Below are positions 8,004-15,364 of a DNA stretch of 64,000 nucleotides, piece by piece. The DNA comes from Sphingomonas sp. UNC305MFCol5.2. GTDB taxonomy: Bacteria; Pseudomonadota; Alphaproteobacteria; Sphingomonadales; Sphingomonadaceae. Within the stretch, counting starts at the first letter, position 1. Each line of letters begins with the position of its first letter. The position numbers and the translations under genes are program-made. A model generated the notes under the pieces. The model was not told the DNA's origin. It saw only the letters and a program-made list of their open reading frames with translations, and made no database searches. The stretch spans positions 310,001-374,000 of the forward strand of contig NZ_JOOE01000002.1 of the NCBI RefSeq assembly GCF_000712135.1, read 5' to 3'.

Positions 8004-9404
8004 CTACGTTGTTTGCCAGCCTCCGCCGAGCGCCTTGAACAGATCGACTTGCGTATCGGCGATCTGCGCGTCGGCGGTGGCGAGCGCCGCTTCGGCATCG
8101 GCGAAAGTGCGCTCGGCGTCGAGCAATGCCAGCGAATCGATATCGCCTTCGCGCTGGCGCGCGCGGGCGATGTTGACCGCGGCCCGCGCCTCGGTCTGCG
8201 CCGCCTGCAGCGCGCTGCGCCGTTCGAGCGCATGGGCATAAGCCGATAGAGCGGTCTCGGTCTCCTGCAGCGCGCCGAGTACGACGCCGTCGAACGTCGC
8301 GAGCGACGCCTGGGTGTCGGCCTCCGCCGCGGCGACGCGCGCGCGCGCCGGTTCCGGATTCACTGCCCAGTTGATCAATCCGCCGAGCAGCCAGCGCAGC
8401 GGCCCCCCGGTGAAGATGTCGCCCACATTGTTGCCGGTCGAGCCGACCGAACCGCCCAGGCTGATCTTGGGATAGAGATCAGCCGTCGCCACGCCGATCC
8501 GCGCAGTGTTGGCGGCGAGGCGGCGCTCCGCGGCGCGAATGTCGGGACGGCGCGCGAGCAAGGCCGCGCCGTCGCCGACCGGGATCGGCTGGTCGAGGCG
8601 CAGCGTCTCGGTGCGCGCCCGGGCGGTGTCGGGGAGATCGGCGGGCGTGCGGCCGGTGAGCGTGGCGAGTCGGAACAGTGCCGCATCGCGCTCGGCGGCT
8701 AGTGCAGGAACTTCGGCCCGGCGCTGGTTGCGCAGCGCGCCGATCCGGGCGGTGTCCAGCCTTGTGGCAAGGCCGACATTGCGGCGGCGCTCGGTCAGGT
8801 CGATCGACTGGTCGAGCAGCTTGACGATACGCTCGGCCACCGCGAGCCGCTCGGCGGCGGAGGCGGCATCGGCATAAGCGCGCGCGGTTTCGGCGGCGAC
8901 GATCACGCGAACCGCGTCGGCATCCGCCTCGGCGGCGGCGACGTCGCCGCGGCTGGCCTCGACGTTGCGCGACACGCGGCCGAACAGGTCGACTTCGTAC
9001 GAGACGTCGAGCCCGGCGTCGATCTGCCAGTCCTCGCGCGCGGCGCCGGGCGGACGCTGGCCCGCGGGCAGGCGGCCGTAATTGGCGCCGGCGCTCACGC
9101 CCGCTTGCGGGAGCCGGTCGGCGCGGGCCCCGCGCAATGCCGCACGCGCCCGCGCGATCCGGGCCACCGCCACGCGGACATCGGTGTTCGCGGCGAGTGC
9201 GTCGGTGACGAGCTGATCGAGCACCGGATCGTTGTAGAGCCGCCACCAATCGCCCTTGACGGGTTCCGGAGTGACCGCGGGGCTGGTCGTGACGAAATTG
9301 CCGGCGGCAGTCTGCGGGTGAACCGGAGCGACATAATCGGGGCCGGCAGCACAGGCCGCGAGGGCGAGCGCAGAGGCAGTGGCAAGAATAACGCGATAAG
9401 TCAT
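8004..9404 (-). CDS. RND efflux outer-membrane lipoprotein, NodT family
   Basis: A 466-residue TolC-like outer-membrane factor. The N-terminus is a lipoprotein signal with lipobox LAAC, cysteine at residue 18, followed by AAGPDYVAPV, the classic GPDY start of NodT proteins. Two OEP repeats with long alpha-helical hairpins follow. GGAGGAAATGAA precedes the ATG. It is the last gene of a minus-strand operon after the adaptor and RND pump, 51 bases from the pump, with a small palindrome (9425-9442) in the gap. It should form the outer-membrane channel of that tripartite exporter. Confidence 0.93.
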   Translation of the reverse strand: MTYRVILATASALALAACAAGPDYVAPVHPQTAAGNFVTTSPAVTPEPVKGDWWRLYNDPVLDQLVTDALAANTDVRVAVARIARARAALRGARADRLPQAGVSAGANYGRLPAGQRPPGAAREDWQIDAGLDVSYEVDLFGRVSRNVEASRGDVAAAEADADAVRVIVAAETARAYADAASAAERLAVAERIVKLLDQSIDLTERRRNVGLATRLDTARIGALRNQRRAEVPALAAERDAALFRLATLTGRTPADLPDTARARTETLRLDQPIPVGDGAALLARRPDIRAAERRLAANTARIGVATADLYPKISLGGSVGSTGNNVGDIFTGGPLRWLLGGLINWAVNPEPARARVAAAEADTQASLATFDGVVLGALQETETALSAYAHALERRSALQAAQTEARAAVNIARARQREGDIDSLALLDAERTFADAEAALATADAQIADTQVDLFKALGGGWQTT

Positions 9405-9424
9405 TTCATTTCCTCCTGCGCGTC

Positions 9425-9442
9425 CCCCGGCTTTCGCCGGGG
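9425..9442. repeat. Single REP-like hairpin between pump and outer-membrane factor
   Basis: CCCCGGC-TTTC-GCCGGGG forms a perfect seven-pair hairpin, flanked by CGTC on one side and TGACG on the other. The core and flanks match the arms of the long palindromes at 30279 and 32144 (CCCGC-TTTC-GCGGG with TGACG), so it looks like a solitary copy of the same repeat family inside the operon. Confidence 0.65.
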
Positions 9443-9455
9443 TGACGGCTGGTGA

Positions 9456-12400
9456 TTATTCGGCCGGCTGGAGCTCGGCGGCGGGCGCCTCTCCCGATCC
9501 ACGCCGTCTGCGCGCGAGACGCTGTCCAAGCCCGCGGCAGACGACGTAGAAAGTTGGGGTGAAGAGCAGGCCGAAACCGGTCACGCCCATCATCCCGAAG
9601 AACACCGCAGTGCCCAGCGCCTGACGGAGCTCGGCCCCTGCCCCGCTCGCGATCAGCAGCGGCACCGCGCCGAGGATGAAGGCGAACGAAGTCATCAGGA
9701 TCGGCCGCAGGCGATCGCGCGCGGCACGCACCGCGGCTTCCACCGGCGACAACCCGTCCCGCGCCTCGGCCTGCTGCGCGAACTCGACCACGAGGATCGC
9801 GTTCTTGGCGGCAAGCGCGATCAGCACGACCAGCCCGATCTGGGTGAGGACGTTGTTGTCCATTCCCCGCAGGTTCACGCCGGCCATGGCCGCGAGCAGG
9901 CACATCGGCACGATCAGGACGATCGCCAGCGGCAACGTCAGGCTCTCATATTGCGCCGCCAGCACGAGGAAGACGAACAGCACGGCCAGCCCGAACACGA
10001 GGCCTGCGGTGCTTCCCGCCATCTTCTGCTGGAAGGCGATGCCCGTCCATTCCGCGCCGTAGCCGGGAGGCAATTGGCTCGCGAGCTTCTCCATCGAGTC
10101 GAGCGAAGCGCCCGAGCTATAACCCGGTGCGGTATCGCCATCGACTTCCACCGCCGGGAACAGATTATAGCGCGTGACGCGATACGGCCCGGTCTTGTTC
10201 TCGAAAGTCGACACCGAACCGATCGGCACCATCTGGCCGGAATTCGAGCGAGTCTTGAGATTGGCGATGTCGGCTTCGGTAGCACGGAACGGCGCGTCGG
10301 CCTGTGCGGTGACGCGATAGGTGCGGCCGAGCATGTTGAAGTCGTTCACGAAGGTCGAGCCGAGATAGACGTTGAGCGCCTCGAACACGCGTTCCGGCGG
10401 AACGCCGAGCAGATTGGCCTTGCGCCGGTCGATATCGGCGAAGACGCGCGGCGTAGCGGTGTTGAAGAACGAGTAGACCTGCTTGAGGCCTTCGGTCTGG
10501 TTGGCCTGGCCGATCAGCCCGAACGCGGTCTTGCCGAGTGCCTCATAGCCATGCTCGCCGCGATCCTCGATCATCATCCGATAACCGCCGGCCGAGCCGA
10601 TGCCCTGGATGAGCGGCGGTGGGACGACGAGCAGCATCGCCTCGTTGATGTCGGCGGTGCGCTTGCGCGCCTCGTTCATGATCTCGGCATAGCTGACGCC
10701 GAGCTTCTTGCGCTCCTCGAACGAAAGCAGAGGCACATAAGCAGCGGCGCTGTTCGGAGCGAGCGTCTGCGACGGACCGTCGAAGCCCGCGAGCATCACC
10801 GAGCCCTTGACGCCCTTGATCGGCAGGATGCGCGCGACGACCTTGCGCATCACTTCGTCGGTACGTTCGAGCGACGAGCCGGGGGGCAGCTGGATGACCG
10901 TGAGGAAGTAGCCCTGGTCCTGCGCGGGGATGAAGCCGACCGGCGTCACCCAGAACAAGCCGATCGTCGCCGCGATCAATCCGGCATAGGTCACCATCAT
11001 CCGCTTGGGCCGCGTCACCAGTGCGCGGGTGAGCCTCGAATAGCCCTCGCTCATCCGGTCGAAACCATGGTTGAACAGGTCCGCCCCGCGACGCAGCACG
11101 CGTGAAATCGGCCCCTTCGGTTCGCCCTCATGCCCTTTCAGCAGCACGGCAGCGAGCGCGGGTGACAGTGTGAGCGAGACGAGCAGCGAAATCGCAGTCG
11201 CGACGGAGATCGTTACTGCGAACTGCTTGTAGAAGGCGCCCGACAGACCATTGAGGAACAGGGTCGGCAGGAACACCGCGAGCAGCACGAGGACAATCGC
11301 GACGAGCGCGCCCGACACTTCGTCCATCGAGGTCTTCGCCGCCTCGAGCGAGGACATGCCCCGTGCGAGGTTGCGCTCGACATTCTCGACCACGACGATG
11401 GCGTCGTCGACGACGATGCCGATCGCCAGCACGAGGCCGAACAGCGAGAGGTTGTTGAGCGAATAGCCCAGCGGCAACAGCACCGCCATCGTGCCGATCA
11501 GCGAGACCGGGATCGCCACGACCGGGATGATCGCCGCGCGCCACTTTTGGAGGAAGACGATGACGACGAGCACGACGAGCAGGATCGCCTCGCCCAGCGT
11601 GTGATAGACCGCGTCGATCGACTGGGCGATGAACTCGGTCGGGTTGTAGATGACGCGATATTCGAGGCCCTTGGGGAAGTTCTTCGAAATCTCCTTCATC
11701 TCGTGCTCGATCGCCTGCGCGGCGGCGAGCGCGTTCGAGCCCGGCCGCTGATAGGCGGCGAGGATCACGGTCGGCTGGTTCGAGAGATAGGTATTGGCGT
11801 TATAGTCCGCCGCGCCCAGTTCGACGCGGGCCACGTCGCTGACGCGGACCTGACGCCCGTCACTGTCGGTGCGGATCACGACCTGTCCGAACTCGGCAGG
11901 ATCCTTGAGGCGGCCTTGCGTCTCGACGTTGAGCTGGAAGGCGTTGCCGCTGGGCGTCGAACCCGGCTGACCGAGCGAACCCGCTGCAACCTGAATATTC
12001 TGCCCCCGCAGCGCCTGGACGATATCGCCCGCGGTGAGGTCGAGCGCCGCGGCACGGCCCGGATCGATCCAGACGCGCATCGCATAGTCGCGCGCCCCGA
12101 ACATCCGGACATCGCCCACGCCGTTGATGCGGGCGAGGCGGTCCTTCACCTGCGTCAGAGCGTAGTTGGAGATGTAGCTGCGATCGATCGAATTGTCGGG
12201 CGAGATCAGGTTGACCACCATCAGGAAGTCAGGAGTCGTCTTGCGCGTCACGACGCCGAGTCGCTGCACTTCCTCGGGCAGGCGAGGTATGGCAACGGCC
12301 ACGCGGTTCTGCACCAGCACCTGCGCGGCATCGAGATTGGTGCCCGACTTGAACGTCACAGTGATCGTGACGCTGCCGTCGCCGGTCGACTGGGACGACT

Positions 12401-12638
12401 GGTAGAGCATGTCGTCGACGCCGTTGATTTCCTGCTCGATCGGCGCGGCGACCGTCTCGGCGACGGTCTCGGCCGAGGCGCCGGGATAGGCGGCGGTGAC
12501 CGTAACCGTCGGCGGGACGATGTCGGGATATTGCGAAATCGGCAGCGCCAGATAGGCGATCGCGCCGATGATCGTGATCACGATCGCGATGACCGCCGCG
12601 AAGATCGGGCGGGTGATGAAGAAACGCGAGAGGCGCAT
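9456..12638 (-). CDS. RND multidrug efflux transporter, HAE1 (AcrB/MexB) family
   Basis: A full-length 1060-residue inner-membrane pump with the family start MRLSRFFITRPIFAAVIAI. It has twelve expected membrane helices and two large periplasmic loops. The proton-relay aspartates in TM4 are present as D411 and D412 (GIVVDDAIVVVENVER). The porter-domain segment GxDNNVLTQIG and the TM10 lysine region (LAAKNAILVVEFAQ) are intact. It is a proton-driven exporter of hydrophobic compounds, probably drugs or plant aromatics. Gene order on the minus strand is small conserved protein, adaptor, this pump, then the NodT factor. A 177-bp gap with an inverted repeat separates it from the adaptor, so expression of the two may be uncoupled. 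Confidence 0.96.
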   Translation of the reverse strand: MRLSRFFITRPIFAAVIAIVITIIGAIAYLALPISQYPDIVPPTVTVTAAYPGASAETVAETVAAPIEQEINGVDDMLYQSSQSTGDGSVTITVTFKSGTNLDAAQVLVQNRVAVAIPRLPEEVQRLGVVTRKTTPDFLMVVNLISPDNSIDRSYISNYALTQVKDRLARINGVGDVRMFGARDYAMRVWIDPGRAAALDLTAGDIVQALRGQNIQVAAGSLGQPGSTPSGNAFQLNVETQGRLKDPAEFGQVVIRTDSDGRQVRVSDVARVELGAADYNANTYLSNQPTVILAAYQRPGSNALAAAQAIEHEMKEISKNFPKGLEYRVIYNPTEFIAQSIDAVYHTLGEAILLVVLVVIVFLQKWRAAIIPVVAIPVSLIGTMAVLLPLGYSLNNLSLFGLVLAIGIVVDDAIVVVENVERNLARGMSSLEAAKTSMDEVSGALVAIVLVLLAVFLPTLFLNGLSGAFYKQFAVTISVATAISLLVSLTLSPALAAVLLKGHEGEPKGPISRVLRRGADLFNHGFDRMSEGYSRLTRALVTRPKRMMVTYAGLIAATIGLFWVTPVGFIPAQDQGYFLTVIQLPPGSSLERTDEVMRKVVARILPIKGVKGSVMLAGFDGPSQTLAPNSAAAYVPLLSFEERKKLGVSYAEIMNEARKRTADINEAMLLVVPPPLIQGIGSAGGYRMMIEDRGEHGYEALGKTAFGLIGQANQTEGLKQVYSFFNTATPRVFADIDRRKANLLGVPPERVFEALNVYLGSTFVNDFNMLGRTYRVTAQADAPFRATEADIANLKTRSNSGQMVPIGSVSTFENKTGPYRVTRYNLFPAVEVDGDTAPGYSSGASLDSMEKLASQLPPGYGAEWTGIAFQQKMAGSTAGLVFGLAVLFVFLVLAAQYESLTLPLAIVLIVPMCLLAAMAGVNLRGMDNNVLTQIGLVVLIALAAKNAILVVEFAQQAEARDGLSPVEAAVRAARDRLRPILMTSFAFILGAVPLLIASGAGAELRQALGTAVFFGMMGVTGFGLLFTPTFYVVCRGLGQRLARRRRGSGEAPAAELQPAE

Positions 12639-12670
12639 GGGCCTACTCCTCGTAAGAGGGTTTCAAGTGT

Positions 12671-12757
12671 CCGTTCGGCCTGAGCTTGTCGAAGGCCCGC
12701 TGACCGCATGCGATGCGCGCGTGGCGGGCTGCCCTTCGACAAGCTCAGGGCGAACGG
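12671..12757. repeat. Long inverted repeat of the TTCGACAAGCTCAGG type
   Basis: CCGTTCGGCCTGAGCTTGTC (from 12671) and its continuation GAAGG pair almost perfectly with CCTTCGACAAGCTCAGGG and the following CGAACGG (12733-12757). Inner arms GCCCGC and GCGGGC add to the stem. This sequence type recurs in intergenic DNA of many high-GC bacteria. Here it sits within the efflux operon, between adaptor and pump, where it could attenuate or stabilise the transcript. Confidence 0.75.
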
Positions 12758-12815
12758 GAAATACTAGCAATGGGTCCTGCCGCCGGGCCTTGGGGACCGC
12801 CCGGCGGCAGGTCGG

Positions 12816-14087
12816 TCAGCGGGCGAAAGTGGCTTCGCCCGTGACCGGAGCCGATACGACTGGTGCCGTGGCCACAGCCTGGGGTTCGATCTTGCCCGGC
12901 TTGACCTGAACCTTGCCTCCCGGCGGCACCACCTGCGCGCCGGCCAGGACCACGCGGTCCTGCGGAGTGAGGCCCGAGCGGACGATGCGCAGCCCGTCGA
13001 CGACGGGTCCGACCGTGACCGGCTTCGGCTGGAGCGTGCCGTCCTTGCCCACCGTCATCACGATCTTGCGAGCCTGATCGGTCGATACGGCCGAATCGGG
13101 GATCAGCAGTGCCTGTGCGGTGCCGCCCGCCGAGAGCCGCATGTTGCCGAACATGCCCGGAGTGAGGAACATGTCGGGATTGCGCAGCACGGCGCGGCCG
13201 CGGATCGTTCCCGACCGCGGATCGAGCCCGTTGTCGGTGAAGTCGAGCCCGCCCTTCCAGCGATAATCGGCTTCGTCCTGAAGTCGGATCTCGACCGGCG
13301 ACTGGGCACTCCCCGCCGCCTGCGCGCGCTTGGTCTTGAGGAACAACGCCTCGGAGCCGTCGAAGGTGAAGTAGATCGGATCGAGCGCATTGATCGTGGT
13401 GAGCAGCGAACCGCCCGCCCCCTCTCCGGCCGCGACCAGATTGCCGGCATCGACCTTGCGGTCCGAGATGCGGCCGGCGATCGGGGCGCGGACCTGGGTG
13501 AATTCGACGTCCAGCCCACGGGCACGAACCCGGGCCTCCGCCGCAGCAACCGAGGCACGCGCCGCACGGACCCGCGCCTGGAGCCGCTCGACATCGCTCT
13601 TCGACACCGCTTCCGCCGCGACCAGTCGCTCGGCGCGGCTTAGATCGGACTGGGCCAGCGCCAGATCGCTCTGCGCGGTGGCGAGACCGGCCCGAGCCTC
13701 GGCAAGCGCCGCAGCGAACGGGCGCGAGTCGATCGTGAAGAGCAATTGCCCCTTCTGGACGATCGCGCCGTCGGTGAAGTGAATGCCGACGACCTGCCCC
13801 GAGACACGCGGCCGCACCTCGACGCTGCGGCTCGCCTCGAAGCGACCGACATAATCGTCCCATTCATTGACCTGGCGAACCAGCGGCTGGGCGACGGTAA
13901 CCGTGGGCGGCGGCGGCGCGGCGACCGCCGGCGATTCACGATTGAAGACGCTCACCCCGCCAGCCACGAGCAGCACCGGCAGCGCGACGAACGCGCCTTT
14001 CTGCCAGAGCGGCCGGCGCTTGCGGTCGAGCGGACCCGGCTCCGCCTCGTTGGGCTCGACCGGATCGATACGCGTGATCATGTTCAT
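12816..14087 (-). CDS. RND efflux periplasmic adaptor (membrane fusion protein)
   Basis: A 423-residue MexA/AcrA-type adaptor. There is a hydrophobic anchor near residues 28-48 (GAFVALPVLLVAGGVSVF). The lipoyl half-motifs follow (VRPRVSGQVVGIHFTDGAIV and VRAPIAGRISDRKVDAGNLV) around a helical hairpin of alternating A/R/E. The beta-barrel and membrane-proximal domains include GKDGTLQPKPVTVG. AGGGAAAACGTGC precedes the ATG. The start overlaps the stop of the upstream small gene by four bases (ATGA), so the two are translationally coupled. It bridges the RND pump and the NodT channel. Confidence 0.93.
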   Translation of the reverse strand: MNMITRIDPVEPNEAEPGPLDRKRRPLWQKGAFVALPVLLVAGGVSVFNRESPAVAAPPPPTVTVAQPLVRQVNEWDDYVGRFEASRSVEVRPRVSGQVVGIHFTDGAIVQKGQLLFTIDSRPFAAALAEARAGLATAQSDLALAQSDLSRAERLVAAEAVSKSDVERLQARVRAARASVAAAEARVRARGLDVEFTQVRAPIAGRISDRKVDAGNLVAAGEGAGGSLLTTINALDPIYFTFDGSEALFLKTKRAQAAGSAQSPVEIRLQDEADYRWKGGLDFTDNGLDPRSGTIRGRAVLRNPDMFLTPGMFGNMRLSAGGTAQALLIPDSAVSTDQARKIVMTVGKDGTLQPKPVTVGPVVDGLRIVRSGLTPQDRVVLAGAQVVPPGGKVQVKPGKIEPQAVATAPVVSAPVTGEATFAR

Positions 14088-14536
14088 GCACGTTTTCCCT
14101 GATTGAGAGCTGCCCGGCCCCGGCTGATACTGGCGAGCAGCGTTTCATATTGTTCGATGGTGAAGCCCGCCTCGTGGAAGGCGCGGATCGCGGCGCGCGG
14201 AACCGTGTAGCCGCGATGCCAGGCATGCACGGCGAGACGGCGAAGCGCCTCCAGACGGGAGTCGGCGAGTTCGGGGTTGGGCCGCTGCCCGCCGAAGATC
14301 ATGGTGAGGGCAGTGGCGAGCTTCCCCGGCTTTTCGAGCGAGGAGAGCCGATCGTGCTGGGCGATCGCCACCACTTGCCATTCGAGCGCGGAAAAGCCCG
14401 TCTGGGTGCGCGGCGCGGCGACGACGTCGACGGGAGCCGCGACGGGGCTGCCCTGCAATGCGGAAAAGTTCAGATACGCGATGGGTCTTCTCCCTTCTGG
14501 CCGGCGGCGGACGCACCGCTCCCCTGCCCGCGGCAC
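14084..14536 (-). CDS. Conserved small protein leading the RND efflux operon
   Basis: Function unknown. Taken from the GTG at 14536 it has 150 residues, but the first 18 are arginine-rich and unlike the rest. The ordered part starts with AYLNFSALQGSP and includes FSALEWQVVAIAQHDRLSSL, RLEALRRLAVHAWH and AGFTIEQYETLLASISRGRA. It reads as a mostly helical cytoplasmic protein without membrane segment or signal. AAGGGAGAA lies seven bases before an ATC codon at 14482-14480, whereas the GTG has no ribosome site, so translation may truly begin at ATC (132 residues). It overlaps the adaptor by ATGA and is the first gene after the operator-covered promoter, so it may regulate or assist the pump; that is inference. 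Confidence 0.7.
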   Translation of the reverse strand: MPRAGERCVRRRPEGRRPIAYLNFSALQGSPVAAPVDVVAAPRTQTGFSALEWQVVAIAQHDRLSSLEKPGKLATALTMIFGGQRPNPELADSRLEALRRLAVHAWHRGYTVPRAAIRAFHEAGFTIEQYETLLASISRGRAALNQGKRA

Positions 14537-14748
14537 CTAGGCCACGGATCACCGGCGATTGTTGTCGCGAAGGCGCAAACTCCCTCCCCGCGAATCCCGT
14601 TCGCGCGGCAGGCAGGCCGAGCCTGAAATGTGGATCGGCGCGCGGGGCGCCGATGGTTCAGGCCGTAGCCCGATCTCGCTGTTTGCAAGGCTGACGCATA
14701 GGCAGCTCCTTCGTCTGGTCCCGGTTGCGAAGGTGACGGATCACTTCC

Positions 14749-14762
14749 ATACCGACTGGTAT
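14749..14762. promoter_or_regulatory. TetR-like operator 1 of the efflux operon
   Basis: ATACCGACTGGTAT has perfect arms ATACC/GGTAT around a four-base centre. It covers the -10 element of the efflux promoter, so binding would block transcription. The plus-strand flank continues as AGAAA, as does the minus-strand flank of operator 2. Confidence 0.7.
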
Positions 14763-14786
14763 AGAAATCGTGCTGCGCCGCGTCAA
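14758..14786 (-). promoter_or_regulatory. Promoter of the RND efflux operon
   Basis: Read on the minus strand, TTGACG (14781-14786) and TATACC (14758-14763) are separated by exactly 17 bases. Operator 1 overlaps the -10 hexamer and operator 2 lies ten bases upstream of the -35 hexamer. Transcription would start near 14751 and leave a leader of about 215 to 270 bases before the first gene. Confidence 0.7.
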
Positions 14787-14795
14787 GGGCTTTCT

Positions 14796-14809
14796 ATACT
14801 GGCCGGTAT
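14796..14809. promoter_or_regulatory. TetR-like operator 2 of the efflux operon
   Basis: ATACTGGCCGGTAT is a palindrome with one mismatched arm position. On the minus strand it reads ATACCGGCCAGTATAGAAA, identical at 16 of 19 positions to plus-strand operator 1 with its flank, so the two sites face each other across the promoter. Confidence 0.65.
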
Positions 14810-14881
14810 TTTTATTGTCGAGAGGGTCGGGCCGCAAAAAAGGGAGCCATGTGCGAAACTAGGCAAGCGCCCTGCGGCTTT

Positions 14882-14965
14882 TCAAGCGTGATGGTCCAGC
14901 GTGACGGCAATATCGACCTCGGCGGCCGCTCGAACGAGATCGTCGAGGGCATCGGCATAGGACAT
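14882..14965 (-). CDS. Possible 27-residue small protein
   Basis: ATG at 14965 is preceded by GGGAGAG with a four-base spacer. The frame reads MSYADALDDLVRAAAEVDIA then VTLDHHA and a TGA. The composition is acidic and alanine-rich and could form an amphipathic helix, unlike the arginine/proline-rich noise frames nearby. It lies upstream of the efflux promoter on the same strand. No family is recognised, and without comparison its reality is uncertain. Confidence 0.35.
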   Translation of the reverse strand: MSYADALDDLVRAAAEVDIAVTLDHHA

Positions 14966-15219
14966 TGGTCTCTCCCGGGATTTCGATGTTTCTCGAGCTG
15001 GCGAACCCGGACTGCCGTCACCTCCTTCCGGCGTGGCTGAGATCCAGGCACGGAGCGGCGGAACACGGACCCCGTCAGCCGCCCCGCTCCTGGGCTTTCC
15101 AACCTACGATCATCCAACAGCCAAGCCGCCGGCCTCAACCGCTATCGCCGGCATGCGCTACAAATCCTCCCCGCAGTCATGGGATCGCGTTAGCGCGCAA
15201 ACGGCGCAGTCGCGGAGAT

Positions 15220-15230
15220 TTGCCTGACAA
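15220..15230. promoter_or_regulatory. FadR-type GntR operator, distal site of the TonB receptor
   Basis: TTGCCTGACAA fits the T.GT...AC.A-like operator of FCD-type GntR regulators with one departure. It is the same word as at 18417-18427 and lies 145 bases before the receptor ATG. The local FCD regulator at 18502-19266 is the likely ligand. Confidence 0.55.
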
Positions 15231-15287
15231 TTTAACGGGCAATGAGAGGAATTATACCCGGGGTTCCGGCTTTTCTCAGAAATGCCC

Positions 15288-15316
15288 TTGACGAGCCCAA
15301 TGTTTGTCAGACAAAT
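15288..15316 (+). promoter_or_regulatory. Candidate promoter of the TonB receptor
   Basis: TTGACG at 15288-15293 is followed after 17 bases by ACAAAT (15311-15316). The -35 is good and the -10 weak. The palindrome TTGTCAGACAA covers the -10 region, which fits repression by the FCD regulator. Confidence 0.45.
15304..15314. promoter_or_regulatory. FadR-type GntR operator, proximal site of the TonB receptor
   Basis: TTGTCAGACAA is a perfect palindrome matching the FCD-GntR consensus T.GT...AC.A. The same 11-mer recurs at 18367-18377 upstream of the regulator gene. It overlaps the candidate -10 of the receptor promoter. Confidence 0.7.
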
Positions 15317-15364
15317 AAGATTTAGCAGACGCCACAATGGCGCGGCTCAGGAGAGGGGACTTTT

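Larger units (their letters stand above)
14537..15364. other. Long divergent control region of efflux operon and TonB receptor
   Basis: This 828-bp interval has no large gene. From left to right it holds the untranslated leader of the efflux operon (14537-14750), the operon promoter with two palindromic operators (14749-14809), a possible 27-residue reading frame on the minus strand (14882-14965), a stretch with no clear signal (14970-15215), and two TTGYCNGACAA operators plus a promoter for the TonB receptor (15220-15314). No regulator gene of the efflux operon is present here. Confidence 0.65.

Noticed and set aside
12671-12757. Inverted repeat considered as ends of an insertion sequence
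   Set aside because: The interior is only about 30 bases, there is no transposase, and no target-site duplication can be identified; it fits a palindromic repeat unit.
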